Assembly: GCF_029223185.1 (NCBI RefSeq)
Contig: NZ_JARHUG010000006.1
Coordinates: forward strand, 124,001 to 188,000
Source: Aliiglaciecola sp. CAU 1673
Lineage (GTDB): Bacteria; Pseudomonadota; Gammaproteobacteria; Enterobacterales; Alteromonadaceae
Length of the DNA stretch: 64,000 nucleotides
Reading direction: 5' to 3'
Position 1 is the first letter of the stretch. The number at the start of each line of letters is the position of its first letter. The notes under the pieces are model-generated. The model was not told where the DNA came from and made no database searches. It saw only the letters and a program-made list of their open reading frames with translations. Position numbers and translations under genes: made by a program. Shown piece by piece: positions 38,334 to 47,096 of the stretch.

Positions 38334-39521
38334 TTATTGACGAACAACCTCTTGGCCCTGCTTGTCATAGAACTTTCTGATTGGCTCGGACTGCCCTTCA
38401 ACGTAGAGAAACTCAGCACTGGCGATACCATCTTCCAGACTCTCGGTAAGCTCGCCATTTAAGCCAAATCTTGACAAACGTAGAGGTAGCCCCTTTTCAT
38501 CTCGTTGAATTTCTACTCTAGCTATGCCATTCATATCTTCACTAGGATAGCCGGACGCATTAAAGTAGCGGTGGTCAACTGAAAACCCAAAGTTATCGAA
38601 TATTGACCGGGTAAAAACGTTTCGGTTTGATTCTGGTGTTACCACCTTGCCTGTATGATCAAACTTGATAAGACTTATGATATTTCCATTAATATCATGC
38701 GTGTAGTGCTCTTCACTAAAGCCATAATTTCCAGGCACGACGTCGTAAGGCGACAGATTTTTGGGGCTACCGTTTTGGTCTATCCATTTAATGCTTTTTT
38801 CATCTAACGTGTCATTATCCCAATGGGTCACAACACCCGCAACTTGTCTTTTTTCACTATTTATCGGTTGGCCTGAACTATCGATGTTCCATGTGTGAGT
38901 CCTTAGTCCCTGTTCATTAAAGAGCATTTTTACTCGCCCAAAGTCCAGAAAATTGTTAAACCTTTTTCTCTCGCTATTTTTATCGACTCTATCTTCAATT
39001 ACTGTTCTACCATTATCACTCACTTGCCACGTTGTTTCCCAAACACCACGGCTATCCTGCACTCGGTTACCAGCAACATCTTTATAAATAAGCGCAACCC
39101 GATGGCCATTTTCATTTACGCGAAACTCTTCAACGGCTACTCCCCAAAAATTTTCTTCCAGCTCCATATTTGCGTTGAAATACCGTCTGGTAATGGTGTC
39201 ATCTGCGTATTCCATTTCAACAACCGCCTTGCCACCGATAGCCCCGAAGCGCGGGTAGCCACCATCGGTGATATGGTTGCGAAGCCAATGCTCTATTCGA
39301 ATCACACGTCCACTGTCGTCCCGGTAGAATCGGTAGTGGGAGCCATGAGCAATTTCTTCTGGCTGAACTGGGTATCGCCCCTTCAACTCAGCATAAGGTG
39401 AGGCTCTGAACACCATATGACGATAGGCTTCAACGGCATGCAAATCATTTGGGGAAGAGGAAACGCCAACGGAAAACAAACATGTTGCAAACAGAAGGAT
39501 CTTGGATTTCTTTAAAGGCAT
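38334..39521 (-). CDS. Secreted repeat-containing protein of unknown function
   Basis: A 395-residue protein with a signal peptide (MPLKKSKILLFATCLFSVGVSSS). The rest is built of loosely repeating units of about 35-45 residues with a G-x-A/V...-E-x-x-Y-D/N pattern and turns such as YFNANMELEEN, DVAGNRVQDSRG, DSSGQPINSE, DINGNIISL and YFNASGYPSED. They resemble YD/MORN-like beta-hairpin repeats, but no catalytic motif is seen. ATG 39521 gives the signal peptide; a TTG eight codons upstream is the alternative. The gene is more AT-rich than its neighbours by eye and is bracketed by two IS481 copies, which suggests acquisition. Confidence 0.6.
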   Translation of the reverse strand: MPLKKSKILLFATCLFSVGVSSSPNDLHAVEAYRHMVFRASPYAELKGRYPVQPEEIAHGSHYRFYRDDSGRVIRIEHWLRNHITDGGYPRFGAIGGKAVVEMEYADDTITRRYFNANMELEENFWGVAVEEFRVNENGHRVALIYKDVAGNRVQDSRGVWETTWQVSDNGRTVIEDRVDKNSERKRFNNFLDFGRVKMLFNEQGLRTHTWNIDSSGQPINSEKRQVAGVVTHWDNDTLDEKSIKWIDQNGSPKNLSPYDVVPGNYGFSEEHYTHDINGNIISLIKFDHTGKVVTPESNRNVFTRSIFDNFGFSVDHRYFNASGYPSEDMNGIARVEIQRDEKGLPLRLSRFGLNGELTESLEDGIASAEFLYVEGQSEPIRKFYDKQGQEVVRQ

Positions 39522-39640
39522 ATTTATGACCCGATGAGTTAACAATAAGAAGACTAGGCATCGGGTCGAAACTATATGTAAATGTTGAATGAGATATACT
39601 TATTTTGCGTTAAGGATACTGATAATTAAGATGAATGATT

Positions 39641-39957
39641 CTCGACCTAAACTGACACATCTTTCAGAAAAACAGATAGTTGCGCGTTTCGATAATGGTG
39701 CTGAATCTTTAACTCAATGGGAAAAGTGATTCTTTGACTAGCCATCCCATCATTAAAAAAGATATTTATTGAACCTGATTAAGGAGTTGCAGGAACATTA
39801 CAACAATGAACGAACACACCAGGGCAACATGTGCTGCGGTAGAACGCCGATCGAGACATTTCTCGATAGAAAGCGGGTTTGTGCAGAGAAGAAACTAGCC
39901 AAAATCTAATCTGACGAAGGCACCGCAAAAACAGGTAACTGCCAGATCAGGTCTGAG
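39641..39957 (+). mobile_element. Internally deleted IS481-family remnant
   Basis: A 317-bp relic. Its left tip (CTCGACCTAAACTGACACATC, from 39641) is nearly identical to that of the full copy, and its right tip (CAGATCAGGTC, ending GAG at 39957) is the imperfect inverse. Between them remain the degenerate transposase start (ATCCCATCATTAAA...) fused to the C-terminal codons for YNNERTHQG, MCCGRTP and AEKKLA. About 860 bp of the transposase is missing. It lies in the same orientation as the full copy. Confidence 0.8.
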
Positions 39958-39983
39958 CTCTTGCAGTTAGACTTTCACCAAAC

Positions 39984-40241
39984 TTACTTATCCACCACCC
40001 GCAACGAGCTGATTTCCTCATTTAGCTGGTACTTTTTGTCGGTAACAATGGCTTCTAACACTTCCAAGCGGGTTTTTACGGCTTTTAGTTCTTCGTCAAT
40101 GCGCTTTTTTTCCGATTGGTCGAGTTTGGTACTGAGTTCGGCCATCTCTTTCTTGTGGTTGGTAAAAATGCCCATGGTGACGATGGGCAATACAAATAAA
40201 AAGACAATGGCCAGGATAAAAAAGAGAACGGTAGTGTCCAT
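39984..40241 (-). CDS. Small membrane-anchored coiled-coil protein
   Basis: An 85-residue protein with one N-terminal transmembrane helix (TTVLFFILAIVFLFVLPIVTMGIF) and a charged coiled coil (KKEMAELSTKLDQSEKKRIDEELKAVKTRLEVLEAIV). AAGGA precedes the ATG by 8 nt. The layout recalls phage-shock PspB-type proteins, but no pspA/pspC neighbours exist, so this is only a structural analogy. The IS remnant ends 26 bp past its stop. Confidence 0.65.
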   Translation of the reverse strand: MDTTVLFFILAIVFLFVLPIVTMGIFTNHKKEMAELSTKLDQSEKKRIDEELKAVKTRLEVLEAIVTDKKYQLNEEISSLRVVDK

Positions 40242-40393
40242 TTGCGATTCCTTGTTGTGTGCAATACTGCGTTAGCTTAGCAGGAACCAGGCCACTTGTA
40301 TTTTGTTAGCAATATCAGATGGTTATTGATTTTGTCGGGAGGGTGATGTAGTCAAATCCGCAGAGATTTAGCGGGTTTGGTCAAATTGATAGG

Positions 40394-40418
40394 CAAAAAA
40401 CGGGGCCGAAGCCCCGTA
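40394..40418 (-). terminator. Terminator of the ABC-transporter operon
   Basis: On the minus strand, ACGGGGC pairs with GCCCCGT around TTCG, followed by six T residues, 17 bp past the permease stop. Confidence 0.92.
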
Positions 40419-40434
40419 TTTCAAATTACTTCAT

Positions 40435-41652
40435 TTATACGGTGCGGGTCGCCGTGGCCGGAGCAATATCGGCAGCGCGTTTGGCCGGTCCTAATACTGC
40501 TAACTGGCCTACCATCCAAAGAATAGCCATACCTAATGGCAGGTAATACCACTCGATACGCGCAAGGCTGAAAGCCTGCACCAGATAGATATTGAGTCCC
40601 ACCGTCAGTGCAGCGCCCAACAAAACACCGACCGAACTTATCAGGAAATTCTCCACCATAAAGTAGCGCAGAATAGCACCTTGGCTGGCGCCTAAGGCCC
40701 GGCGAGTACCGATTTGCTTACGGCGGCGATTAACGCTGAAACTGGCCAGTCCCACAATGCCCAATGCCGTTACCAGCGTCAGCACCACCATCACTACGGT
40801 AAGCATTTTGATCATGGCACCGTGACTGCGATAGCTACGCTCACGGGTATCCGGCATGCTGGTGGGGTCGCGAATGATACGCCCTTTGTTGCTCTCTGCC
40901 AGCATCTCTTCTACTTGTGGCATCAACTCGTTCATTCGACCAGGCTCGGTGCGGATAAGGTAGCGGCTGGAGGAAAACAGGGTTTTCTCGGGAGAAAGCA
41001 TTGAGTTCTCCAGAATGTCCCAGCCAATCCAGGGGGCCTGCAGTTTATCGATAATGCCTTTGATAATAATGGGTTCGATATCATTGATATAAACCGTTTT
41101 GCCTACCACTTCCTGATAGGGCAGATCCGGGAACAGGTTTTCTGCCATGGCCTTGGTGATAATTGTCTGATCCGGCCAATCGCTTTGTGAACGCTCGCGC
41201 CAACGGACATCGGTAGGACTGAAGTTTTCACCGGCGATAAGCTCCACATCCAGGGCTTTTAGGCCTTGTTCATCGACCATATAGACGGCAGTGTAGGCAC
41301 CATCATGCTCGGCACCGGGCTCAGTCTGCAACCCTTGGGACCAGCCACCACCACTGATGGGAATAGCATTGATCTGAATGGCGGACACTACCCCAGGCAG
41401 GCGACGTAGCATGTCCAGGTCTTCCTGTACGGTGACCTGCTCATTGAAATCAGGGGCAAATCCGGTGCTGGTGATATAGAAGCTGTTGGCTTCATCGATA
41501 CCACTTTCCCTGGCCATCAGGGCTTTGCGTTCCACAATAATATGTACTGCATTGACGATAATGCACATGGTCACCGCCATTTGAATGGCAATCAGCACGG
41601 CACCGACTTTGTTGCGCATCAGGGCGCGAAGAATAGGTCCGATTTCCCACAT
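40435..41652 (-). CDS. MacB/FtsX-type ABC transporter permease (second)
   Basis: A 405-residue permease: one N-terminal span (KVGAVLIAIQMAVTMCIIV), a large periplasmic MacB-PCD-type domain (about 45-270, with FYITSTGFAPDFNEQ and VVGKTVYINDIEPIIIKG), then the FtsX domain with three spans and the conserved cytoplasmic loop RRRKQIGTRRALGASQGAILRYF. AAGGAG precedes ATG. It pairs with the permease encoded just upstream (11 bp), giving a heterodimer. ATPase and adaptor genes precede in the same operon; no TolC-type channel gene is present. Confidence 0.87.
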   Translation of the reverse strand: MWEIGPILRALMRNKVGAVLIAIQMAVTMCIIVNAVHIIVERKALMARESGIDEANSFYITSTGFAPDFNEQVTVQEDLDMLRRLPGVVSAIQINAIPISGGGWSQGLQTEPGAEHDGAYTAVYMVDEQGLKALDVELIAGENFSPTDVRWRERSQSDWPDQTIITKAMAENLFPDLPYQEVVGKTVYINDIEPIIIKGIIDKLQAPWIGWDILENSMLSPEKTLFSSSRYLIRTEPGRMNELMPQVEEMLAESNKGRIIRDPTSMPDTRERSYRSHGAMIKMLTVVMVVLTLVTALGIVGLASFSVNRRRKQIGTRRALGASQGAILRYFMVENFLISSVGVLLGAALTVGLNIYLVQAFSLARIEWYYLPLGMAILWMVGQLAVLGPAKRAADIAPATATRTV

Positions 41653-41663
41653 GATAAGACTCC

Positions 41664-42980
41664 TTATTGGCTTTTCAGTTGGCCGGCGGGGGCGATATTA
41701 CAGGCCCGCCAGGTGGGATAGAGGCCTGCGGCGATGCTGGATAGCAGCGCCAGGCCCAAAGCGACGGCCACCATGGTCAAATCCATGCTGGTCATGTTTT
41801 TGGCAAAATCACCATATAAGGTGCCGATGCCAATCAGGCCAAGATAGGCCAGTCCCAAGCCTGCCAAACCACCGGCCAGGCCGATACAACCGGTTTCCAC
41901 CAAATGCTGCATAAAGAGGTCGCCCTTGGAAGCGCCGACGGCACGACGAAGGCCGATTTCGGCGGCTTTTCCGGTAAATTTGGAGAGCAGCAAACCGATG
42001 GTGTTAAGCAGGCATACCAGCAGGAACATAAAGCTCAGCCACAGCATAATGCGCGCATCATCGGCAACCACTTCCTGATCTTCCATCCATTCCATCACAT
42101 CCGATAGGCGGTTATTGATAGGACGCTGAAAACGTCCCATGGCCTTTTGCTCGGCGGCATAGCTGTTGAGGAAGTCCAGGTAGGCGGCCTCGGCATTTTC
42201 ATCAGGCAGCTCTACCCACATCTGGAAGTTAATGCATTCAGACTGCAGGAAAGCTTTGAAGCCCTCACCATCAGGTGTTTTCCAGCAATTGGTATTACCG
42301 CCGTTTGGCAGTTCCAGCTCTTCTTTGAGCAGGAAAGGCATATACAGCTCTTCGGGTTCATTAAAGGCCCCAGTGGTCACATCATAGAACTTAGGCATGG
42401 GCTCCCACTGCTTAAGCACGCCGACCACGGTAAACACATTGCCGCCAATGGTCAGACTATTGCCTACCGAGTTTTCTCCGCCGAATATCTTGTCATTGGT
42501 TTCCTGGCTAAGCACCACCACTTGTTCGCGGGCCTGGTCCTGCTCATGGCTCCAAGGTGCGCCGTACAAGAATGGCACTTCAAACATGGGGAAGAAGTCG
42601 GTAAAGGCCAGACGGATACTGGCATTGTAGGGCTTGGCATCCTGGCCTGGTGGCTCAATAACCGCACCAGAGCTGGCCATAGCCGACTGGCGCACGGCCT
42701 TTTTCGCCCTCATCAGGTTAGTCGCTTCGGTCCAGGTGACCTGACTTGGCAGGGAATACTCATCAGCGTCGGCGCTGTTGTTGGGATCCCAGCTATCTAA
42801 CTGCACATAAAATAGTTTGTCGCTCTTACTGGGGATGGGGTCGGCCGACATAATGTAGTTCACCGTAATGGTGGTCATACAGGCACCGATGCCAAGGGCA
42901 ATGGCGGCCACCATCAGGCTGCTTAAAATTGGATTGCGCTTGATGCTAAGCATCGCCAGGCGCAGGTAGTAGCTAAACAT
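41664..42980 (-). CDS. MacB/FtsX-type ABC transporter permease (first)
   Basis: A 438-residue permease with the same plan: N-terminal span (NPILSSLMVAAIALGIGACM), periplasmic domain containing Cys residues (GGNTNCWKTPDGEG, LQSECINF), and three C-terminal spans with the loop LSKFTGKAAEIGLRRAVGASKGDLFMQHL. Two in-frame ATGs lie near the start; 42980 is 9 nt from AAGGAG and is preferred over 42986. Along with its partner and the ATPase it should form a mechanotransmission-type exporter that drives periplasmic substrate extrusion through the HlyD-like adaptor. Confidence 0.87.
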   Translation of the reverse strand: MFSYYLRLAMLSIKRNPILSSLMVAAIALGIGACMTTITVNYIMSADPIPSKSDKLFYVQLDSWDPNNSADADEYSLPSQVTWTEATNLMRAKKAVRQSAMASSGAVIEPPGQDAKPYNASIRLAFTDFFPMFEVPFLYGAPWSHEQDQAREQVVVLSQETNDKIFGGENSVGNSLTIGGNVFTVVGVLKQWEPMPKFYDVTTGAFNEPEELYMPFLLKEELELPNGGNTNCWKTPDGEGFKAFLQSECINFQMWVELPDENAEAAYLDFLNSYAAEQKAMGRFQRPINNRLSDVMEWMEDQEVVADDARIMLWLSFMFLLVCLLNTIGLLLSKFTGKAAEIGLRRAVGASKGDLFMQHLVETGCIGLAGGLAGLGLAYLGLIGIGTLYGDFAKNMTSMDLTMVAVALGLALLSSIAAGLYPTWRACNIAPAGQLKSQ

Positions 42981-42993
42981 AGTCATCTGCTCC

Positions 42994-43719
42994 TTAACCG
43001 TTGCTGGCCTTGGCGGTTGTTTGCGATTCTTCCTCGGCAAAGGCCGCTACTTCATGCAGTTCGCTGACCCGACCGTCGCGCACATAGATATTGCGCTTGG
43101 CCTGCTTGGCCAGGCTTGGATCGTGGGTCACCATGACAATGGTGGTGCCCTTTTCGTTAATGTCTTTCAGTAAATCCATCACGCTGTGGGCCATCTTGGT
43201 GTCGAGGTTGCCGGTAGGTTCATCGGCCAACAAAAACCTTGGCTCACCGGCTAGTGCTCTGGCAATCGCTACACGCTGCTGCTGCCCGCCTGATAACTGA
43301 GAGGGCAGATGTTTCATGCGGTTGGCCAGTCCCACCATCTCCAGACTTTGCTCAATACGGCGCTTGCGCTCGCTGCTGTTAAAACCGCGATAACGCAGTG
43401 GCACATCCACATTGTCGAAAAGGTTGAGGTCAGGGATCAGGTTAAAGCTTTGAAAGATAAAACCGATTTTCTCATTGCGAAAACGGCTTCTAGCCTTGTC
43501 ATTAAGGTGACTGACGTCTTCCCCATCCAGCGAATAGCTGCCGCCGTCAAAAGTCTCAAGCAGGCCTGCAATGTTTAAAAAGGTGGTTTTGCCGGAGCCG
43601 GAAGGCCCGGTCACTGCCACAAATTCGCCTTCGCCAACGTTTAGGTTGAATTCCCGCAGGGCATAGGTCTGGACCAGGTCGGTACGAAACACCTTAGTGA
43701 TATTGTTCATGGTTAGCAT
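42994..43719 (-). CDS. ABC transporter ATP-binding protein (MacB/LolD type)
   Basis: A 241-residue ATPase. Walker A GPSGSGKTT near 39-47, Q-loop FQSFNLIPDLNLFDNV, signature LSGGQQQRVAIARAL, Walker B FLLADEPTGNLD and the H-loop MVTHDP are all intact. It is separate from the permease, unlike E. coli MacB. The C-terminal 25 residues are Ala/Glu/Thr-rich. Second gene of the adaptor-ATPase-permease-permease operon. Confidence 0.92.
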   Translation of the reverse strand: MLTMNNITKVFRTDLVQTYALREFNLNVGEGEFVAVTGPSGSGKTTFLNIAGLLETFDGGSYSLDGEDVSHLNDKARSRFRNEKIGFIFQSFNLIPDLNLFDNVDVPLRYRGFNSSERKRRIEQSLEMVGLANRMKHLPSQLSGGQQQRVAIARALAGEPRFLLADEPTGNLDTKMAHSVMDLLKDINEKGTTIVMVTHDPSLAKQAKRNIYVRDGRVSELHEVAAFAEEESQTTAKASNG

Positions 43720-43771
43720 ATTGCTGTTCCTTCTTGGTTTGGGGCTACTTCGCAGCCTTGGTATTTGAGAA

Positions 43772-45046
43772 TCAATTCGTAATTTGTATTAGGTCAGCAC
43801 CCCGGAATTGGTCGGTACCCGAGATTATGATGGTGTCACCTGGGTTTAAGCCGGCCAGGATCTCCACGCTGGACAAACTGCGGGCGCCGGTTTCAATGCT
43901 GCGCCGTTCTGCCATACCATTGCTCACCACATAGGCGATACGACCGTTACCGCTTTCCAGGAACTGGCCTCGCTGCACCATCAGCACATCGGTTTTGTTT
44001 TCCATCAGAATGCGCGTGGTCAGGCGCTGATTTTGGCGAAGACCCGAGGGAATAGAGTCGGCAAAACGCACCCGACCGGTCACCTGATTGTTCTCGATTT
44101 CAGGGGAGATAGTGACCAGCTTGGCTGGGTGCGTTTCGCCATTGAGGGTAATTTGTGCCTGCATGCCAATGGCCAGGTCATCGGCATAGCTTTCGGGAAT
44201 GGCCACTTCCAGTTCGAACTGGCTTAAATCCACCACACTTAAGATGGCCTGATGTTTGGCAACCTGGTTTTTCTGCTGAACGGCAAGATTACCAACTAAG
44301 CCGTCCACCGGTGAGCGCAGGGTCAGTTCATCCACTTTACGCTTCAGTTCGGCTACTAACAGGGCTTGGCGCTCTACCAGCAGTTCACTGGTTTGGATCT
44401 CAAAGGCCAGGCTTTCGATGTCGAGTTTGGCGTCGCTGACAGCGTGCTGATGCACCAGTTTGGCGTTTTCTAAATCATCCTGGGCTTTTTCATAGTCAAT
44501 CTGGCTGATGCTGTTGCTTTGATAGGCTTTGTCAGCGCGACGCTTTTCCCGGTCGGCCGCAGTCAACGCCACTTGTGCCATGTCTACGGTCTTCTGATTT
44601 TCCAACTGTTGAATGCGCGACTGAATCTTCTGTCTGTCTAAATCCATCTTTAGCTTTTGCAGTACTGATTCTTCCTGCTCCAACTCGTTGGTGAGCTCTG
44701 GACTGTCGATGCTGGCCAGCACCTGGCCCTTTTTAACTTCATCACCAGCATCCACCTCAAAAGTGATCACGCCTTGAGCGGGACTGTAAAGCTTAGGACT
44801 GACCGAAGCCACGACTTGGCCTTGCACAGACAGGTCCCGGACAAAATCACCCTGAGTCACTTTGGCCAGGCGCAAACGATCGGCGGGCACGGTGATTTCG
44901 GCACTTGACCAGTTACTGATAGCCGGGGCTACGGCACTAATGCCAAGGGCAAGGGCAATGACGGTTGCGCTGATCAGCAGCGGCTTTTTAATACTTTTTC
45001 GCGGGGCCAGTACTTCATCCTGGCCGCTGGTATCGGCAATTTTCAT
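43772..45046 (-). CDS. HlyD/MacA-type periplasmic adaptor subunit
   Basis: A 424-residue membrane-fusion protein. A short cytoplasmic tail and one membrane anchor (LLISATVIALALGISAVAPAI, about 26-46) precede the barrel-sandwich (VSPKLYSPAQGVITFEVDAGDEVKKGQVLASID), a long alpha-hairpin coiled coil (about 125-245), the second lipoyl half (LRSPVDGLVGNLAVQQKNQV) and beta-barrel. ATG 45046 follows AGGAAAAG; a longer upstream frame is not family-like. It links the ABC permeases to an outer-membrane channel encoded elsewhere. Confidence 0.9.
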   Translation of the reverse strand: MKIADTSGQDEVLAPRKSIKKPLLISATVIALALGISAVAPAISNWSSAEITVPADRLRLAKVTQGDFVRDLSVQGQVVASVSPKLYSPAQGVITFEVDAGDEVKKGQVLASIDSPELTNELEQEESVLQKLKMDLDRQKIQSRIQQLENQKTVDMAQVALTAADREKRRADKAYQSNSISQIDYEKAQDDLENAKLVHQHAVSDAKLDIESLAFEIQTSELLVERQALLVAELKRKVDELTLRSPVDGLVGNLAVQQKNQVAKHQAILSVVDLSQFELEVAIPESYADDLAIGMQAQITLNGETHPAKLVTISPEIENNQVTGRVRFADSIPSGLRQNQRLTTRILMENKTDVLMVQRGQFLESGNGRIAYVVSNGMAERRSIETGARSLSSVEILAGLNPGDTIIISGTDQFRGADLIQITN

Positions 45047-45189
45047 ATCTAGCTTTTCCTGAAATTCAGAAGAACAATCGCTAGGTAAGTCGAGAGGGGG
45101 ACGAAAAAGGTTTAAATTAGGAAAAACTTTTTTTGCCTGCTTGGGACGAAAGAGTAGGATGAGAACAACGATCAACATGGAATAAGAAA

Positions 45190-45570
45190 ATGATCACCCT
45201 TTTATATGCAGGTCTCTCGGTCTTTTTAGTGCTTTATCTGGCGTTTAAAGTCATCCGGTTGCGAAACGTACATCAGGTGGCTATTGGGGATGGCGGTCAC
45301 AAAGATTTACAACTGGCCATTCGCGCCCATGCCAATCTGATGGAATATCTGCCCCTTTGCCTGCTACTGATGTTTTTAGTGGAAAGTTCGGGGCTCAATG
45401 GTGTCCTTATCCACGGCTTGGGGGGGGTATTGCTGCTGGGGCGGCTTATTCACGCTTACAGCATACCGACCAGAATCCTTAAGCTGAGAGTGGTAGGCAT
45501 GACCATGACCTTCTCGGTCTTGCTGGTGGCTGCGATCGCCGCTATTGGCAGGGCATTGGGGCTCTTTTAA
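45190..45570 (+). CDS. MAPEG-family membrane protein
   Basis: A 126-residue, four-span protein of the MAPEG family (membrane-associated eicosanoid/glutathione metabolism), similar to bacterial YecN. The diagnostic core is LAIRAHANLMEYLPLCLLLMFLVE, with the conserved Arg-Ala-His-x-Asn and Glu, and LGRLIHAYS. Bacterial members may have glutathione transferase/peroxidase activity. The next gene overlaps by one base (TAATG). It is divergent from the adaptor gene. An eight-G run (45420-45427) lies in the coding region. Confidence 0.88.
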   Translation: MITLLYAGLSVFLVLYLAFKVIRLRNVHQVAIGDGGHKDLQLAIRAHANLMEYLPLCLLLMFLVESSGLNGVLIHGLGGVLLLGRLIHAYSIPTRILKLRVVGMTMTFSVLLVAAIAAIGRALGLF

Positions 45571-46094
45571 TGCGCTGGATGGCGGCCAAACTTGCCGACT
45601 ATCTGCGCTTAGGCACTTTTATGCTGGCAGTGCTAATTGGGGTGCAGTTACCCGGCTTTATCCAGCAATATGAAGACGCCTTGCAGGCCCGATTAGCCGA
45701 AGTACGGCATAATCTTGCGCCCTTTTTGGCCGATGCAAAACGCCATAGTGGCGGTGATCTGAATGCCCTGATTGCCCGCTATCTGGCCAACAGCGATGAA
45801 GCCATTAGCGATGGTGGCAAAAGCTTAAAGCAGATGGTTGAGCGTGAAGCCTATTTAGCTGATTTAACGCAGCAATTGGCGAGCAGTGCTGTTACTCGTG
45901 CCTGGTACGCCCTGGCTGCGCCCGATCAGGAGATATTTAAGCAAGTCAGGGCTGGTTACGATTATCGAGTGCCGCTGGATATATCTGCCATTTTATGGGG
46001 GTTGAGTTGCGGGGTCCTGCTACTGATATTGCTGGATATGCTGCTTGGATTGCTGGCCTGGCCTTTTAAACGACCTGAGCGTCAGTGGCGTTGA
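45570..46094 (+). CDS. DUF2937 family membrane protein
   Basis: A 174-residue protein of the DUF2937 family. An N-terminal span (RLGTFMLAVLIGVQLPGF) is followed by QQYEDALQARLAEVRHNLAPF, a conserved helical region, and a C-terminal span (LSCGVLLLILLDMLLGLLAWPF). Its ATG overlaps the stop of the MAPEG gene, so the two are coupled. Function unknown. Confidence 0.82.
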   Translation: MRWMAAKLADYLRLGTFMLAVLIGVQLPGFIQQYEDALQARLAEVRHNLAPFLADAKRHSGGDLNALIARYLANSDEAISDGGKSLKQMVEREAYLADLTQQLASSAVTRAWYALAAPDQEIFKQVRAGYDYRVPLDISAILWGLSCGVLLLILLDMLLGLLAWPFKRPERQWR

Positions 46095-46104
46095 ATCAAA
46101 GACC

Positions 46105-46848
46105 CTAGAATGCACTAAAGCTGGACTGCTTTTCGATAAGCTTCAGCAGTTTCTTGCGCTTAAATAACGCTAACTTGCCTTTTTCCGGTAAAAAATGTGC
46201 GCCTGTATTTAATCCCACCACATTGCCTCTGGCCCATGGCGCTTTCGCCGGCGGACCACCGCAGACAATGACGTCCACTTCTTGATGGAAGGTGGTTTTT
46301 TGCTTAGGAGCGTCCTGGCAAGTCAAACAACGGAACAGGGTATTGAGATTGGCCTTTGCAAAGGCCTCTGCACTGAAGTGTTTTGGCGAAAAACTGCTGA
46401 TAACGCCGATTTTATGGCCTTTTTTCTGGGTGATAAGGTAAGCCAGCGGTAGCTTTAATAATGCTTTGCTGGCTTTTTCAAGTGGATATTTCAAACCGAT
46501 ATTGTCATCGAAGGCCCATTGTCCACCTTCGGTATACCAATTCAGGTAGTGTCCGCTTTGCAGGGCATCCAGCATTATCAATTCGTGAATACCCAATACC
46601 GGATAAAACCAGGGACGGTTGAGCAGCGCCAATACTTTCAGACTGTCTTGTCCATAGTCAATCAGATTGCCCACGGTAAAGAGGCGATCCTGGTATGGAT
46701 TAAATCCGGCTTTGTGCATGGCCCGTTCAAGGCCCGCATACTGACCACAGAGATTACCCACAAAATAATCTTTGCCTTGCTCATTGGGACCAAGATTTTT
46801 TAAGCGCTCAAATTGGCTAAGGAGCTTACCCAGTGCCAGGGGATACAT
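46105..46848 (-). CDS. Serine/threonine-phosphatase-like protein with lost metal ligands
   Basis: A 247-residue homologue of PrpA/ApaH-type calcineurin-like phosphatases. The fold landmarks align clearly (AGFNPYQDRLFTVG, then NRPWFYPVLGIHELIMLDAL), but the catalytic signatures are altered: GDxHG reads GNLCG (Asp to Asn32, His to Cys34), GDxxDRG reads GNLIDYG (Asn61, Tyr65), GNHE reads GIHE (Ile87), the later His positions read Ser (about 151) and Gly (about 197), and the IDTG Asp reads Asn214. It should therefore be catalytically inactive, a pseudophosphatase that may bind a substrate or partner. The gene has no frameshift. Confidence 0.75.
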   Translation of the reverse strand: MYPLALGKLLSQFERLKNLGPNEQGKDYFVGNLCGQYAGLERAMHKAGFNPYQDRLFTVGNLIDYGQDSLKVLALLNRPWFYPVLGIHELIMLDALQSGHYLNWYTEGGQWAFDDNIGLKYPLEKASKALLKLPLAYLITQKKGHKIGVISSFSPKHFSAEAFAKANLNTLFRCLTCQDAPKQKTTFHQEVDVIVCGGPPAKAPWARGNVVGLNTGAHFLPEKGKLALFKRKKLLKLIEKQSSFSAF

Positions 46849-47096
46849 TTCAGGTGCTCCTAACTAGTGGCACAAGCAGGGTAGGGTGGGAAATGGAACG
46901 CAATGTAGAATGACGATTAGGCCAGCATGTTCAATAACTTAACAAGAAGACTCCGGGATTCAATGGGGGTCATAAAAAATTCATGTAATAAAGGGGGGCG
47001 TCAAGGCTGGAGGCGTGAGTCGCGGCTGCCGCAAAGGGGCCGTCGCCAAGATCAGAAACAATCTTCAACGCGGGCTGCTTAGCTTATCTTTCAGTT

